Shown here one piece after another: positions 18,876 to 27,737 of a stretch of 52,531 bases of DNA (position 1 is its first letter; every line of letters begins with the position of its first letter). A program made the position numbers and the translations under genes. Source of the DNA: Lysobacterales bacterium (GTDB taxonomy: Bacteria > Pseudomonadota > Gammaproteobacteria > Xanthomonadales > Marinicellaceae); assembly GCA_026988115.1 (NCBI GenBank), contig JALSLV010000063.1, forward strand, positions 1 through 52,531, in the 5' to 3' direction. The notes below the pieces were generated by a model, which worked only from the letters and a program-made list of their open reading frames with translations, searched no databases and was not told the DNA's origin.

Positions 18876-20684
18876 CTAAATTGGATTGTATTTGTAATTA
18901 ACCACCATATTTCGCCCAGATGTTTTGGCATCGTACATGGCGTGATCGGCATCTGATAAGAGTTTTGAATAGACATACCCTGAAGCATTTGTTGAGGCAA
19001 CTCCAAAACTCGCCGTAATGACAAAATCATGACCTGTGGAACTTGAATCAATATTCTCAATCATTACTCGGCATTCCTCTGCAAATTCTGACAATTCTTC
19101 ACTGCTTGAATCTCGCATTATTATGGCAAATTCTTCACCACCAATCCTGCCAATGGTTACTTTATCATTTTGCACTAATTGGCATTGGCTAATAGTCTTT
19201 TTAATCACCCAATCTCCTTTTAGATGTCCGTACTTATCGTTAATGCGTTTAAACTTATCCAAATCAAATATTGCTAAGGCTACAGATTCTCCCTGTTCTT
19301 TTGATTGCAACAAAAGCTTTTCGGCAAAATCTTTAAAGCCTTTGCGGTTATAGATACCCGTCATGTTATCGGTTTCAGATAAATGCTTATACATTTTTTG
19401 AATTCTCCGATTACGTAAACTCCAAAGCAATATAAAACCGACTAGCGACAGTAAAAACAATATGAGCAATTTTTGGTTTGTTGCTTTTTTTTCAGTTAAG
19501 GCTTTTTCCAGCAATAATACTTTGTTTTTATTATTTAAGTGCTTTATTTGTTGAGTTTTAGCAAGGTTGTTATGTTTGACTGTCTGAAATGCCATTACCT
19601 TTGCTTGCTCCTGATTAAAAGATAAGGCTTGAGCTTTATTTTTCATTGTTAAATATTTGTAAGCCATTTCATAATTACCATCATTCTGATAAAAGCTTTC
19701 AAGCAAACCAAGCACTTGGAGTTTTTGTTTTGTATTGCCTATTGTTTTGCTCGAACCCAATGTGAGTTCTGCAAATTTTAAAAATTTTTCATCGTTGCCT
19801 AAACTATAATATATTTGTGCAAAAAGACTGTCTTTTATGCTTATTAAATTTATATAACGTGTGCCATCAATTTGATTTTGGTAGGAGAGAACTTCATCTA
19901 GCACTGACTTAATGACGGAATAATTTTTTGTGTTTTGATTTGCCTTGAAATCCAACCAATCTAATCGCAGCAAGTTACTGTAAATAAAAACTTCAGCTTT
20001 TTCACAAAAAGCAATAGCCTTTCTTACATTCTTTTCCTTAACATCATTTGGGTTGGATTTAATCGACAACCTTAAAACATTAGTTTTGGCAGCACATTTT
20101 AATGCATCATTTGTATCACTGCCTAGCAACAACTCAGAAAACTTCATACTCAAGTCATTCTGGTTAACCAAACGATAGACCAATGCAGCTCTTGAATACA
20201 CGCTGTGAATCAGTTCTTGATCATCAATGTTTTTAATGTTTTCAATTGCATAATCTAAGCGATTTATTGCCATCTCAAAATCCTTGGAAATAACATATAA
20301 ATTGGCCAATAAAGCCGAATACCTAATTTTATTAGGAATACTATCACATTTTTTAAAACCAGATTCTAAAGAACTCTTCGCCTCACTATATTTCCCTTTT
20401 AGACCTAGATTGTAAGACTTTAGGAAATGAAAATAACACGATTGTGGCTCATTCATTTTTGTTGTTAACAAAGACAATTCACCCAAGTGTTTTTGAAAAT
20501 TTAAACTGTCAGAAGTCTTAACCTTATTTGCCACACTTAACAATGAATCAATATTATTTTCTAAGTCTGGCTTGACATGATTAATCGAATTATTGTTTTG
20601 TTTAACATTCTGAGAATACCCCTCAATGCTAAAAAAAAACATTAACCAAAATACAACAACTCCTTTTTTGTATAATCCAATCAT
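18876..20684 (-). CDS. TPR sensor diguanylate cyclase (GGDEF)
   Basis: A cyclic-di-GMP synthase of about 602 residues. The N-terminus has a signal/anchor (VVVFWLMFFFSIEGYSQ), then a helical region of TPR-like repeats (about 35-390), a coiled stretch, one membrane segment (LLILFLLSLVGFILLW) and a C-terminal GGDEF domain. The active-site motif is GGEEF (IGRIGGEEFAI), which is catalytically competent in known cyclases. No RxxD inhibitory site precedes it. The frame can start at TTG 20705, but ATG 20684 gives a better signal sequence, so I chose that. It follows the borosin-precursor-like gene by 27 bases (6 from the TTG) and is probably in the same transcript. This could link peptide production to c-di-GMP signalling, or simply be read-through. 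Confidence 0.85.
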   Translation of the reverse strand: MIGLYKKGVVVFWLMFFFSIEGYSQNVKQNNNSINHVKPDLENNIDSLLSVANKVKTSDSLNFQKHLGELSLLTTKMNEPQSCYFHFLKSYNLGLKGKYSEAKSSLESGFKKCDSIPNKIRYSALLANLYVISKDFEMAINRLDYAIENIKNIDDQELIHSVYSRAALVYRLVNQNDLSMKFSELLLGSDTNDALKCAAKTNVLRLSIKSNPNDVKEKNVRKAIAFCEKAEVFIYSNLLRLDWLDFKANQNTKNYSVIKSVLDEVLSYQNQIDGTRYINLISIKDSLFAQIYYSLGNDEKFLKFAELTLGSSKTIGNTKQKLQVLGLLESFYQNDGNYEMAYKYLTMKNKAQALSFNQEQAKVMAFQTVKHNNLAKTQQIKHLNNKNKVLLLEKALTEKKATNQKLLILFLLSLVGFILLWSLRNRRIQKMYKHLSETDNMTGIYNRKGFKDFAEKLLLQSKEQGESVALAIFDLDKFKRINDKYGHLKGDWVIKKTISQCQLVQNDKVTIGRIGGEEFAIIMRDSSSEELSEFAEECRVMIENIDSSSTGHDFVITASFGVASTNASGYVYSKLLSDADHAMYDAKTSGRNMVVNYKYNPI

Positions 20685-20711
20685 GATGAGATATTTGCTT
20701 GACAACCCTAT

Positions 20712-20939
20712 TTAATTTGCCTTACGTTTTTCTTCTTCATCTTCCTTACCATCATCATCTTCTTTATCGGGGTCATCGCGTTCTGGAAACTGCCCACATA
20801 TCAAATTTGAACTTGTGGTGATAATTTCGGTTAATATTTCTGGTTTAAGTTCTGCTTCAGTTAATAACTCCTCTAAGCTACTAAATTCCTTTAAAGAAGT
20901 GTTCTGCCCTATGGCTTCTAATGTTTTTGCTAGCTTCAT
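20712..20939 (-). CDS. Putative split-borosin precursor peptide
   Basis: A 75-residue peptide directly downstream of a SonM-like alpha-N-methyltransferase gene. Residues about 3-43 are predicted helical, with the pattern LAKTLEAIGQNTSLKEF, LEELLTEAELKPEILTEI. This resembles the borosin binding domain of SonA-type precursors (short helix, LGxDxxL-like turn, loop, GLTxEE-like helix). The C-terminal half is the candidate core and follower: TTSSNLICGQFPERD and then a strongly acidic, Lys-rich tail (DKEDDDGKEDEEEKRKAN). Methylated positions would be expected near SNLICGQF, by analogy only. ATG 20939 has GGGGA upstream with suitable spacing; a TTG two codons earlier is less likely. No protease gene is adjacent. 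Function is inferred from context and fold pattern. Confidence 0.65.
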   Translation of the reverse strand: MKLAKTLEAIGQNTSLKEFSSLEELLTEAELKPEILTEIITTSSNLICGQFPERDDPDKEDDDGKEDEEEKRKAN

Positions 20940-21026
20940 TCCCAATCCCCATTTTATTATTGTCTATTTATACTAGTCGAAAGTTAATAATCAATCAAGC
21001 TCTCATTTTGTTTAATCGGTTGTTTG

Positions 21027-21767
21027 CTAATAAATTACTTTTTTTGGTGGAATTACTACGGTTGTTTTTAATGTAATGATATTAGATGCTAATTCAAACA
21101 ATCTAATCCTTTCAATTCGGGGCTTTTCGATTGGTAATATAGCACATTCATATAAAATTACTTCTTGTTCTTCTTTATAATACTTCAGCAATGCATTGAC
21201 CAGTACTTGTATATCAGTACTTTCAACTGAAAATTTTGCTAAACTTCTATCGCCAACGACACCAACTTGCCATAAAACAACATAGCTAGAAGTGTCTATT
21301 TTTTTGTTTTTAAAAAGAAATTGAGTCGCCTCATAGTGAATGCAACCATAAGTACCTGGATCTATGGCTAAATCTGCATACAAACAATCTTCGACAGAAA
21401 TTCCGGGTTCCATATGCGCTTTATAACCCTCTAATCGTGCTTGCTTAATGGATTGATGTGGAGGCCAGGAAAACACTCCAGGATGACCATAAAATGCGCC
21501 ACACACTTTTTTGCCTTTTCGCACTTCACTCATGATAACTTCCACCATTTTTTTATAAGTTATCATGCGCGATGTACCCTCTTGGTAATACTGTTGAAGA
21601 CTAAGTACATTATCATTCATAGTCTCAACCCACTGTTCAACCAAATTATTGGAAGCCGCAACAAAAACGATATCCGCTTTTTCGATATAGCTTCTGGAAA
21701 TCGGAGTAATATGAGCTCCTAAAGTCATTCCTAGTCCAACATTGACTAAGCTTCCCTTTTTATTCAT
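21027..21767 (-). CDS. Borosin-type peptide alpha-N-methyltransferase (SonM-like, tetrapyrrole methylase fold)
   Basis: A 246-residue SAM-dependent enzyme of the tetrapyrrole-methylase superfamily, clearly of the split borosin branch, which methylates backbone amides of a separate precursor peptide. Close resemblance to what I know of Shewanella SonM runs the whole length: GSLVNVGLGMTLGAHI, ISRSYIEKADIVF, SLQQYYQEG, FYGHPGVFSWPPH, AHMEPGISVEDCLYADL, DPGTYG, LWQVGVVGD, YECAILPIEKPRIERI. Tyr60/61, Arg67 and Tyr71 match the Tyr/Arg/Tyr set reported as catalytic in OphMA and SonM. The protein ends soon after IPPKKV, as expected for a stand-alone enzyme with no fused core. A MITE has inserted three bases before the ATG, so its AAAGG now supplies the likely ribosome binding site. 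Confidence 0.88.
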   Translation of the reverse strand: MNKKGSLVNVGLGMTLGAHITPISRSYIEKADIVFVAASNNLVEQWVETMNDNVLSLQQYYQEGTSRMITYKKMVEVIMSEVRKGKKVCGAFYGHPGVFSWPPHQSIKQARLEGYKAHMEPGISVEDCLYADLAIDPGTYGCIHYEATQFLFKNKKIDTSSYVVLWQVGVVGDRSLAKFSVESTDIQVLVNALLKYYKEEQEVILYECAILPIEKPRIERIRLFELASNIITLKTTVVIPPKKVIY

Positions 21768-21770
21768 TAA

Positions 21771-21929
21771 GAGACCTTTGCATAACTATATGGCGAAAGA
21801 AAAAATAGAGAAAATTTGCCAGATTGAGTTAAAAATTGAAGGTAATAACCAGTTATTGGTGAGATTTTTTGCGAAAAGCTGGTGAATTTAATCATTTTTT
21901 ACTCGTCACTATAGTTATACAAAGGTCTC
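21771..21929. mobile_element. 159-bp MITE with 20-bp terminal inverted repeats and 7-bp target duplication
   Basis: Left end 21771-21790 GAGACCTTTGCATAACTATA and right end 21910-21929 TATAGTTATACAAAGGTCTC match as inverted repeats at 19 of 20 positions. TCATTAA flanks it directly at 21764-21770 and 21930-21936. There is no coding capacity. The ends resemble IS5-superfamily termini as I remember them, but the parent element is not in the window and a 7-bp duplication is longer than the classic IS5 length. The right end codes for the last residues and stop of the GNAT gene. The left end abuts the methyltransferase start. Confidence 0.85.
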
Positions 21930-22432
21930 TCATTAATTAACTCCCACTTAATTTTTATTCTGTTGCACGTTTCGTCTAAATACTCAGCAATTGATACAAA
22001 GTTTAATTTTTGATTCGCTTTATTCGCTGCTTTATTGCCTTTTTGACAGATTGCAATAATTTTATTAACACCAAGCTTTGTAAAAGCCTGATTGATTAAT
22101 AATTTTTTAGCACAATGCCCAATACCCAACCCATGAAATTTTTCTTTTAAAACAATACCTATTTCAACCGTTTTAGGTGTTTTTTGATTCCACCTTAAAC
22201 CAACAACACCCAACTTTTCTTGAAATTTATTCTGTTTTATGACGAATAATTTTAACTTTGGCACAGGTTGTGACATTATTTTTAGGGTTAAATCAAAACT
22301 TTTATCCGACTCATTGCGAGTCAAAGGTGTCGTAATATAATGCATTAACGACTCATTAGAATATAATTGATAATAGAAATCACGATCTTGTTCTGACAAT
22401 AAATGCAGAGACAAGTCATGGGATTTAATCAT
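21899..22432 (-). CDS. GNAT family N-acetyltransferase (RimJ/RimL-like), C-terminus altered by MITE
   Basis: A 177-residue acetyltransferase of the RimJ/RimL/Acetyltransf_3 group. It opens with the family-like LSLHLLSEQDRDFYYQLYSN and has the acetyl-CoA loop region KEKFHGLGIGHCAKKLLINQAF, then NKIIAICQKGNKAANKANQKLNF. Substrate unknown; related enzymes modify ribosomal proteins, antibiotics or small amines. The start ATG overlaps the smc stop by 8 nt (ATGATTAA). The last 12 codons (after LIN E) come from the MITE end. Without the element the protein would stop one codon after LIN, so activity is probably unaffected. Confidence 0.8.
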   Translation of the reverse strand: MIKSHDLSLHLLSEQDRDFYYQLYSNESLMHYITTPLTRNESDKSFDLTLKIMSQPVPKLKLFVIKQNKFQEKLGVVGLRWNQKTPKTVEIGIVLKEKFHGLGIGHCAKKLLINQAFTKLGVNKIIAICQKGNKAANKANQKLNFVSIAEYLDETCNRIKIKWELINERPLYNYSDE

Positions 22433-25400
22433 TAATTAACTTTTCAGCTTCGGCTAAATCCACACTCACTAATCGTGATACGCCTGGTTCTCGCATGGTC
22501 ACACCATTGAGTTGGTTGGCAATTTCCATGGTGACTTTATTGTGCGAAACAAATAAAAATTGAACCTTGTCCGACATTTCCTTAACCATTTGCGAGAAAC
22601 GACCAACATTGGCATCATCCAATGGCGCATCCACTTCGTCCAACATACAAAAAGGTGCTGGATTAAGATTGAATATTGAAAATACCATTGAAACGGCTGT
22701 TAGTGCTTTTTCACCGCCCGAAAGCAATTGAATATTGGATATTCGCTTACCTGGAGGTCGTGCCATAATTGACACACCAGTGGTAAGTAAATCATCACTT
22801 GTTAATTCTAGGAAACAATGCCCACCACCAAACAGTTTAGGAAATAACACCTTAATGTTGGTGTTTATCGCCTCAAACGTGTCTTTAAACAGTGTACGGG
22901 TTTCTTTGTCAATTTTATTGATGGCTTTTTCTAGCGTTTCTAACGCTTCAACCAAGTCATCATTTTGCTTATCAAGGTATTTTTTACGTTCACTTTCTTC
23001 TTCATATTCTGAAATAGCGGCTAAATTGACAGGTTCTAATCGCACAATACTGCGTTCTAAACGCTCCATTTCTTCTTGCTTAAAGTCACTGCCTTGCCCT
23101 TCTTGAATCTCAGCAAGCACCACTTCTGGGTCAAAGCCTTTTTCTTGAATTTGTTCCAAATAGCTCTCGGCTTTAAGTTTATTGCTTTGTTGTTCTAATT
23201 TGGCATTTTCAAGTTTTGTGCGTGCGTGCTCTATACTGGCATTGTGGTCACTGCGCTGGCGTTCAAGAATCTCAAGTTCTGCTTGACAGGCTTGAGCTTC
23301 TTGACGTAAGTTGTCGCGTTTTTTTTCAGTTTCAATACGCTTTTCTAGCAACAAATCCAATTCTTTTTGCTTTTCATCTATTGGGTTAGAATCTTGCGAC
23401 AATTGTGCAATCAGATTACTCTTGCGTTGCGACAAACGTTCACAATGCTGTTCTAATCGCTCAATTCCCCTTTGAGAAGATGCCACTTTGCTCTCAAGGG
23501 ATTGCAGCAATAATTTTTGTTGGTAATAAAAACTTGAAGCCTCTGACAAGGTTTTCTTTGCCAGTTCTTTTGTACTAACCAAGTCATGTTGGTTGCGTTC
23601 TTGGGTTTGTTTTTGATCCTCTAACTCTTTGGCAATTTCTATTGCTTCTTCGAGTTGACCTCTTGCTTTTTTGACACTGGCTTCATCAATCTCAATTTGC
23701 ACTTGCAATTGTTCGGATTCCGTATTGATTTGAATATTGCGTTGTTTGATTTGTTCAATCTTATGGCGTTTTGATGAAATATTGGCATTCAGCTCAGAAA
23801 CGCGTCTATGCCCCATATTGACATCCATTTGCAATTGCTCTTTGAGAGCCTCAAGTTGAGAGATGCTTGCCCGCAAGCTTTCAATTTCTTCAACCGTTTC
23901 CTCTATAGTCAGCTCCAATACTTCAATTGACTCATCCAAATCTTTGAGTTCTTTTTGACGCAATAAAAAACCTCCTTCTGTTTCTCCCGCAATGGTCTTA
24001 ATCCAATTTTTACCAACCATTATGCCATCTGCGGTAATGCTGCACTGCCCTTGATTGAGTTTATTTCTATTTTCTAATGCGGAAGACAAATCATCAGAAA
24101 CAAAAATAGAATTAAACCACTCGTAAACCACATCAGGTGCTTTAACCATTTCAGATAAGCTGCCTTTGATGGGATTAATTTGACCCTGTGTATTTTCAGC
24201 AAAGGTTAACTGACCAAATTGCCAATCTGTTAATGCTTTCTCAATTTCATATTTTCCTCGGGGTACCAACGCTTGTAAACGATCACCTAAAGCCGTTTCC
24301 ACTGCTTTTTCCCAACCGCTATTTACTTCTAATAATTGCGATAGTTTTTTGGCATCTTTCAAGTTATTCTCATCAAACCATTGCTGCACTTCTTGATTGT
24401 CATCACTCATTGCGGCTTGTTGCAAGGCTTGCAAGGAACCACGACGCCCTTTGGATTGATGCAATTGCATTTGTTGTTGATTGAGTTTGTCTTGACTGGT
24501 ACGCAGTTCGAGCTTTTTTCTTTCTTGCTTTTCTTTTGTTTCTTCTAACTTTTCAACTTTATCTTCTTGAGCAAAGTTTTGTTCTTCTTGTTTAAATTCT
24601 AATTCTTCGAGTTCTTGCTCTAAGGGTTTGGCTGTGGCATCGGAGGATTCTTTTTGTAACGTTTGAAAACGGTCAGCTTGACGTATCAATTGTTGATCTA
24701 AACTGGCTATTTTGGTTTGTTCAACTTCCACTGTACGGTTTTTTTCAGCAATTTGTGAGACCAAATCATTCCAACTGCTCTGCCAATCCAACAACTCATC
24801 TTCTAGGGTTGAAAAAGCCTCTTGTTTTTCTTTAACCTTAAGTTCTGCTTCTTGCAATTGTGGCTCAACCTTTTTTAGCTCTAGTTGCGCATTATCTAAG
24901 TCAAGCTTATCTTTTTCCAACTGTTCCTGACTGATAGAAAATGCTTCTTCTGCTTCTTGCAACTCTGTTTGCAAACGTTGCGATAAAGATTTAGTGTGGC
25001 TAATAAACTGTTCAATTTTACCAATTTCTGTATTCACCGCATACAATTGTTCTTGCACTTTATTGCCTTTATCTTGCAGCACGTGGTGAGCGATTCGTTG
25101 TTTTTCAATGTGCGTTTCACTGCCTGTTAAACTGGTTTTAATTTCTTCAAGGGCTAAATCAAATTCAGTAACAACTTCTGTGGAACGTGAGGTTCTGTCG
25201 TGCCAATTTTTCCATTTTAGACTTAAAAGTTCGACCTCCATAACTCGAAATTTTTCTTTTAATCCTTTGTATTTTTCAGCATTTTTTGCTTGGCGGTGCA
25301 ATTTATTAATTTGCTTACCAATTTCTGCTCGTAAATCATCCAATCGCTCTAAGTTTTCACGTGTGCGCTTTATTCGACGCTCGGTATCTCTACGGCGTTC

Positions 25401-25922
25401 TCGGTATTTTGAAATCCCTGCTGCCTCTTCGATATAACTGCGTAATTCTTCTGGTTTGGACTCAACAATGCGTGAAATCATGCCTTGTTCAATAATAGCA
25501 TAGCTACGAGGACCAAGACCTGTGCCCAAAAACAAGTCAGTAATGTCCTTTTTTCGGCATTTGGTGCGATTCAAATAATAAGCCGATTGCCCATCACGTG
25601 AGACTTGCCTTTTTACCGATATTTCGTTGTATTTAGCAAATTCGCCCGTGACTTTACCATCGGTGTTATCAAAAACCAGTTCCACCATCGCAGTTCCAAC
25701 CGGCTTTCTGGCACTTGAGCCACTAAAAATCACATCGGTCATGGAAGCCCCACGTAACATTTTGGCTGATGTCTCACCCATAACCCATCGAACCGCATCA
25801 ATGATATTTGACTTGCCACACCCATTGGGTCCCACCACACCAATTAAGTTTGATGGCATGAGAAATTCTGTTGGGTCTACAAATGACTTAAATCCGGCTA
25901 ATTTTATCTTGGTTAATCGCAT
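22425..25922 (-). CDS. smc: Chromosome partition protein SMC
   Basis: ATPase that, with ScpA/ScpB, organises and segregates the chromosome. The 1165-residue protein has the N-terminal Walker A GPNGCGKSNIIDAVRWVMGE (31-50), two long coiled coils rich in Glu, Gln and Lys, a hinge at about 520-660 (WEKAVETALGDRLQALV) and the C-terminal signature LLSGGEKALTA with Walker B CMLDEVDAPLDD. Presence of SMC points to a gammaproteobacterium outside the MukB-bearing clade. The usual zipA/ligA partners do not follow; instead a GNAT gene overlaps its end. It is divergent from queF with a 63-bp spacer. Confidence 0.97.
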   Translation of the reverse strand: MRLTKIKLAGFKSFVDPTEFLMPSNLIGVVGPNGCGKSNIIDAVRWVMGETSAKMLRGASMTDVIFSGSSARKPVGTAMVELVFDNTDGKVTGEFAKYNEISVKRQVSRDGQSAYYLNRTKCRKKDITDLFLGTGLGPRSYAIIEQGMISRIVESKPEELRSYIEEAAGISKYRERRRDTERRIKRTRENLERLDDLRAEIGKQINKLHRQAKNAEKYKGLKEKFRVMEVELLSLKWKNWHDRTSRSTEVVTEFDLALEEIKTSLTGSETHIEKQRIAHHVLQDKGNKVQEQLYAVNTEIGKIEQFISHTKSLSQRLQTELQEAEEAFSISQEQLEKDKLDLDNAQLELKKVEPQLQEAELKVKEKQEAFSTLEDELLDWQSSWNDLVSQIAEKNRTVEVEQTKIASLDQQLIRQADRFQTLQKESSDATAKPLEQELEELEFKQEEQNFAQEDKVEKLEETKEKQERKKLELRTSQDKLNQQQMQLHQSKGRRGSLQALQQAAMSDDNQEVQQWFDENNLKDAKKLSQLLEVNSGWEKAVETALGDRLQALVPRGKYEIEKALTDWQFGQLTFAENTQGQINPIKGSLSEMVKAPDVVYEWFNSIFVSDDLSSALENRNKLNQGQCSITADGIMVGKNWIKTIAGETEGGFLLRQKELKDLDESIEVLELTIEETVEEIESLRASISQLEALKEQLQMDVNMGHRRVSELNANISSKRHKIEQIKQRNIQINTESEQLQVQIEIDEASVKKARGQLEEAIEIAKELEDQKQTQERNQHDLVSTKELAKKTLSEASSFYYQQKLLLQSLESKVASSQRGIERLEQHCERLSQRKSNLIAQLSQDSNPIDEKQKELDLLLEKRIETEKKRDNLRQEAQACQAELEILERQRSDHNASIEHARTKLENAKLEQQSNKLKAESYLEQIQEKGFDPEVVLAEIQEGQGSDFKQEEMERLERSIVRLEPVNLAAISEYEEESERKKYLDKQNDDLVEALETLEKAINKIDKETRTLFKDTFEAINTNIKVLFPKLFGGGHCFLELTSDDLLTTGVSIMARPPGKRISNIQLLSGGEKALTAVSMVFSIFNLNPAPFCMLDEVDAPLDDANVGRFSQMVKEMSDKVQFLFVSHNKVTMEIANQLNGVTMREPGVSRLVSVDLAEAEKLIND

Positions 25923-25985
25923 ATTGACTTGCTATTCCTTTTTTAATTGTTTAAGGTGCACATTTTTTAAACCGTACATTATGCC

Positions 25986-26345
25986 ATGACTACAACCGCA
26001 AGCAAAGACTTAGAAACATTTGTTAACCCACAAAAAGACAGAGATTACACAATTTCTATCCGAATCCCCGAATTTACTTGCCTTTGTCCTAAGACTGGAC
26101 AACCTGATTTTGCTACTATTTACTTGGATTACACACCAGATGAGCTCTGTGTTGAGTTGAAATCATTAAAACTATACGTGTGGTCATTCCGTGATACAGG
26201 CGCTTTTCATGAAGCCGTAACTAATGAAATTTTAGATGACCTTGTTAAAGCCACCGACCCTCGCTGGATGAAAGTTCGCGTTGAATTTATGGTTCGCGGT
26301 GGAATTTATACCGATGTAACTGTTGAACACACTAAAAACAAATAA
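25986..26345 (+). CDS. queF: NADPH-dependent 7-cyano-7-deazaguanine reductase QueF (type I)
   Basis: Reduces preQ0 to preQ1 in queuosine synthesis. The 119-residue protein is the short unimodular T-fold form, unlike the long E. coli type. The active-site cysteine is Cys34 in [14 protein letters not shown], with Asp41 nearby. The QueF motif [20 protein letters not shown] supplies the substrate-binding Glu and His and the NADPH-contacting region. No preQ1 riboswitch is evident in the 63-bp spacer. A hairpin terminator follows within 20 bases. Confidence 0.95.
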   Translation: MTTTASKDLETFVNPQKDRDYTISIRIPEFTCLCPKTGQPDFATIYLDYTPDELCVELKSLKLYVWSFRDTGAFHEAVTNEILDDLVKATDPRWMKVRVEFMVRGGIYTDVTVEHTKNK

Positions 26346-26361
26346 CCAAACAAAACATTAG

Positions 26362-26392
26362 AGTCTTAGCCTTATAGACTAAGACTTCTTTC
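26362..26392 (+). terminator. Rho-independent terminator after queF
   Basis: Stem AGTCTTAG (26362-26369) with CTAAGACT (26379-26386) around a 9-base loop, followed by the T-rich TCTTTCT. It overlaps the 3' end of the convergent patatin gene, whose last codons form part of the stem. Confidence 0.6.
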
Positions 26393-27652
26393 TAATTTAT
26401 TTAACGTTTCATCCAGTCGCCGTTTGACCCGCGAATGCCCGTGTTTTTGTTGTTGTAAGAAATCATTTAGGGTGCGTTTTTTATTAAATAAATTTTCTTC
26501 ATTGATACTAAATTGATGCCTTTTTAGTATTGCTTGAATATCATCCATTTTTTCTTGAATCTGTTTTCTGGTCTGTTGATAGGCGTATTCACACAACTCA
26601 TCGCGTCTTGAATAACTAAAAAGATTGGTATTAAATAACATCTCATCATCATTATTGGGCTCCACTAAAATAATATCAGCCTTAGGGTAATGCATTGTGT
26701 ATTTGTCTAAACCAGATTTTAGCCGCGATTGCACAATAGAACGGAAGGTTTGCGATAAAATCATGGGCAAGCCCGCTTTTAATAGTTTTGACTTTTCATC
26801 ATGCACCTGTTCGCTCTCAAACGGCACAATCGGATTGACTGCAAATAACAGCTGAACCCCTTGATCCAAAGCAGCCGATGCATTCATAGTCCGACGCAAA
26901 GCCCCGTCCACATAAAACTTACCTTTGATATTCACTGGTGCATAAAGACCAGGCAAAGCCGATGAAGCTTGCACCGCTTTTGATATGGGCACATCGGAGT
27001 TTTCATCCGTGCTAAAAGTTGCTATCTTACCTGTATCAATTTCGCAAGCGACTATGTATAGTTTATGTTTTAACTTTCGAAAATCATTACTGGAATGCTT
27101 TGTATTTAATACGCTGCGAATGAATTTTTCCAAAGCAGAGTTATTAAATGCCCCATTGGGTAAAACACTACCAAATTTCTCCAATATATCAACAATACTG
27201 GTATGCAAAGGTTTTTTCATCCATGACATTAATGCATCAAATGCCACAAAAGGCACGTCAGTTGCCTTCTTTAAGAATAATTTATAAGCAGGGCGTAAGA
27301 AATTATCAGGATTAAAAGGTGTCTCGGTTTTTTTATTGAAAGCAAAAATATCCGCAATTTCTTCGGTACTTATGCCATTTGCTAATGCAGAAACGAGAAA
27401 CGAACCTGAAGAAACACCAACATAGACATCCAAATTATTTAGGTTCAAAGTCGATATACAGTCTTTTAAAGCACACAACGCCCCTAGTTCATAAAACCCA
27501 CCAAGAGGTCCACCACCAGCAAGAGCCAGTCCTGTTTTTAAATTACTTTTTACCGGATTAACGGCAGCTTTTGTTGTTATCATGCCGACATTATACGGCA
27601 AATTCTGACTAATATTAAATGAACAAGGTGAAAAATGAATATTTTTCTGCAA
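26372..27652 (-). CDS. Patatin-like phospholipase
   Basis: A 426-residue acyl hydrolase of the patatin/RssA group. The oxyanion loop is LALAGGGPLGGFYELGAL, the nucleophile elbow is GVSSGSF and the catalytic Asp lies in FYVDGALRRT (DGA). The C-terminus is basic and rich in Gln, Lys and Arg, with repeated heptad-like helices (QQKHGHSRVKRRLDETLNKL). No signal peptide is seen, so it is probably cytosolic or peripheral. The frame opens at TTG 27652; an ATG at 27583 (MITTK) just before the catalytic domain is an equally good start, with TATAAT placed directly upstream of it. Neighbours do not fix its role. Confidence 0.85.
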   Translation of the reverse strand: MQKNIHFSPCSFNISQNLPYNVGMITTKAAVNPVKSNLKTGLALAGGGPLGGFYELGALCALKDCISTLNLNNLDVYVGVSSGSFLVSALANGISTEEIADIFAFNKKTETPFNPDNFLRPAYKLFLKKATDVPFVAFDALMSWMKKPLHTSIVDILEKFGSVLPNGAFNNSALEKFIRSVLNTKHSSNDFRKLKHKLYIVACEIDTGKIATFSTDENSDVPISKAVQASSALPGLYAPVNIKGKFYVDGALRRTMNASAALDQGVQLLFAVNPIVPFESEQVHDEKSKLLKAGLPMILSQTFRSIVQSRLKSGLDKYTMHYPKADIILVEPNNDDEMLFNTNLFSYSRRDELCEYAYQQTRKQIQEKMDDIQAILKRHQFSINEENLFNKKRTLNDFLQQQKHGHSRVKRRLDETLNKLERSLSL

Positions 27653-27737
27653 TGCATTTTATGACCATCGGCATATGGTGAATTGAACAATAACTTTGTA
27701 TGATGTGGGCTGATTAATAACCAATGGGTACAGAACC

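Noticed and set aside
25923-25985. Search for a preQ1 riboswitch before queF
   Set aside because: The spacer is 63 bp, shared with divergent smc, and shows no preQ1 aptamer pattern.
27573-27583. TATAAT directly before ATG 27583 taken as proof of a leaderless patatin transcript
   Set aside because: No -35 at proper distance, and the upstream TTG start remains possible.
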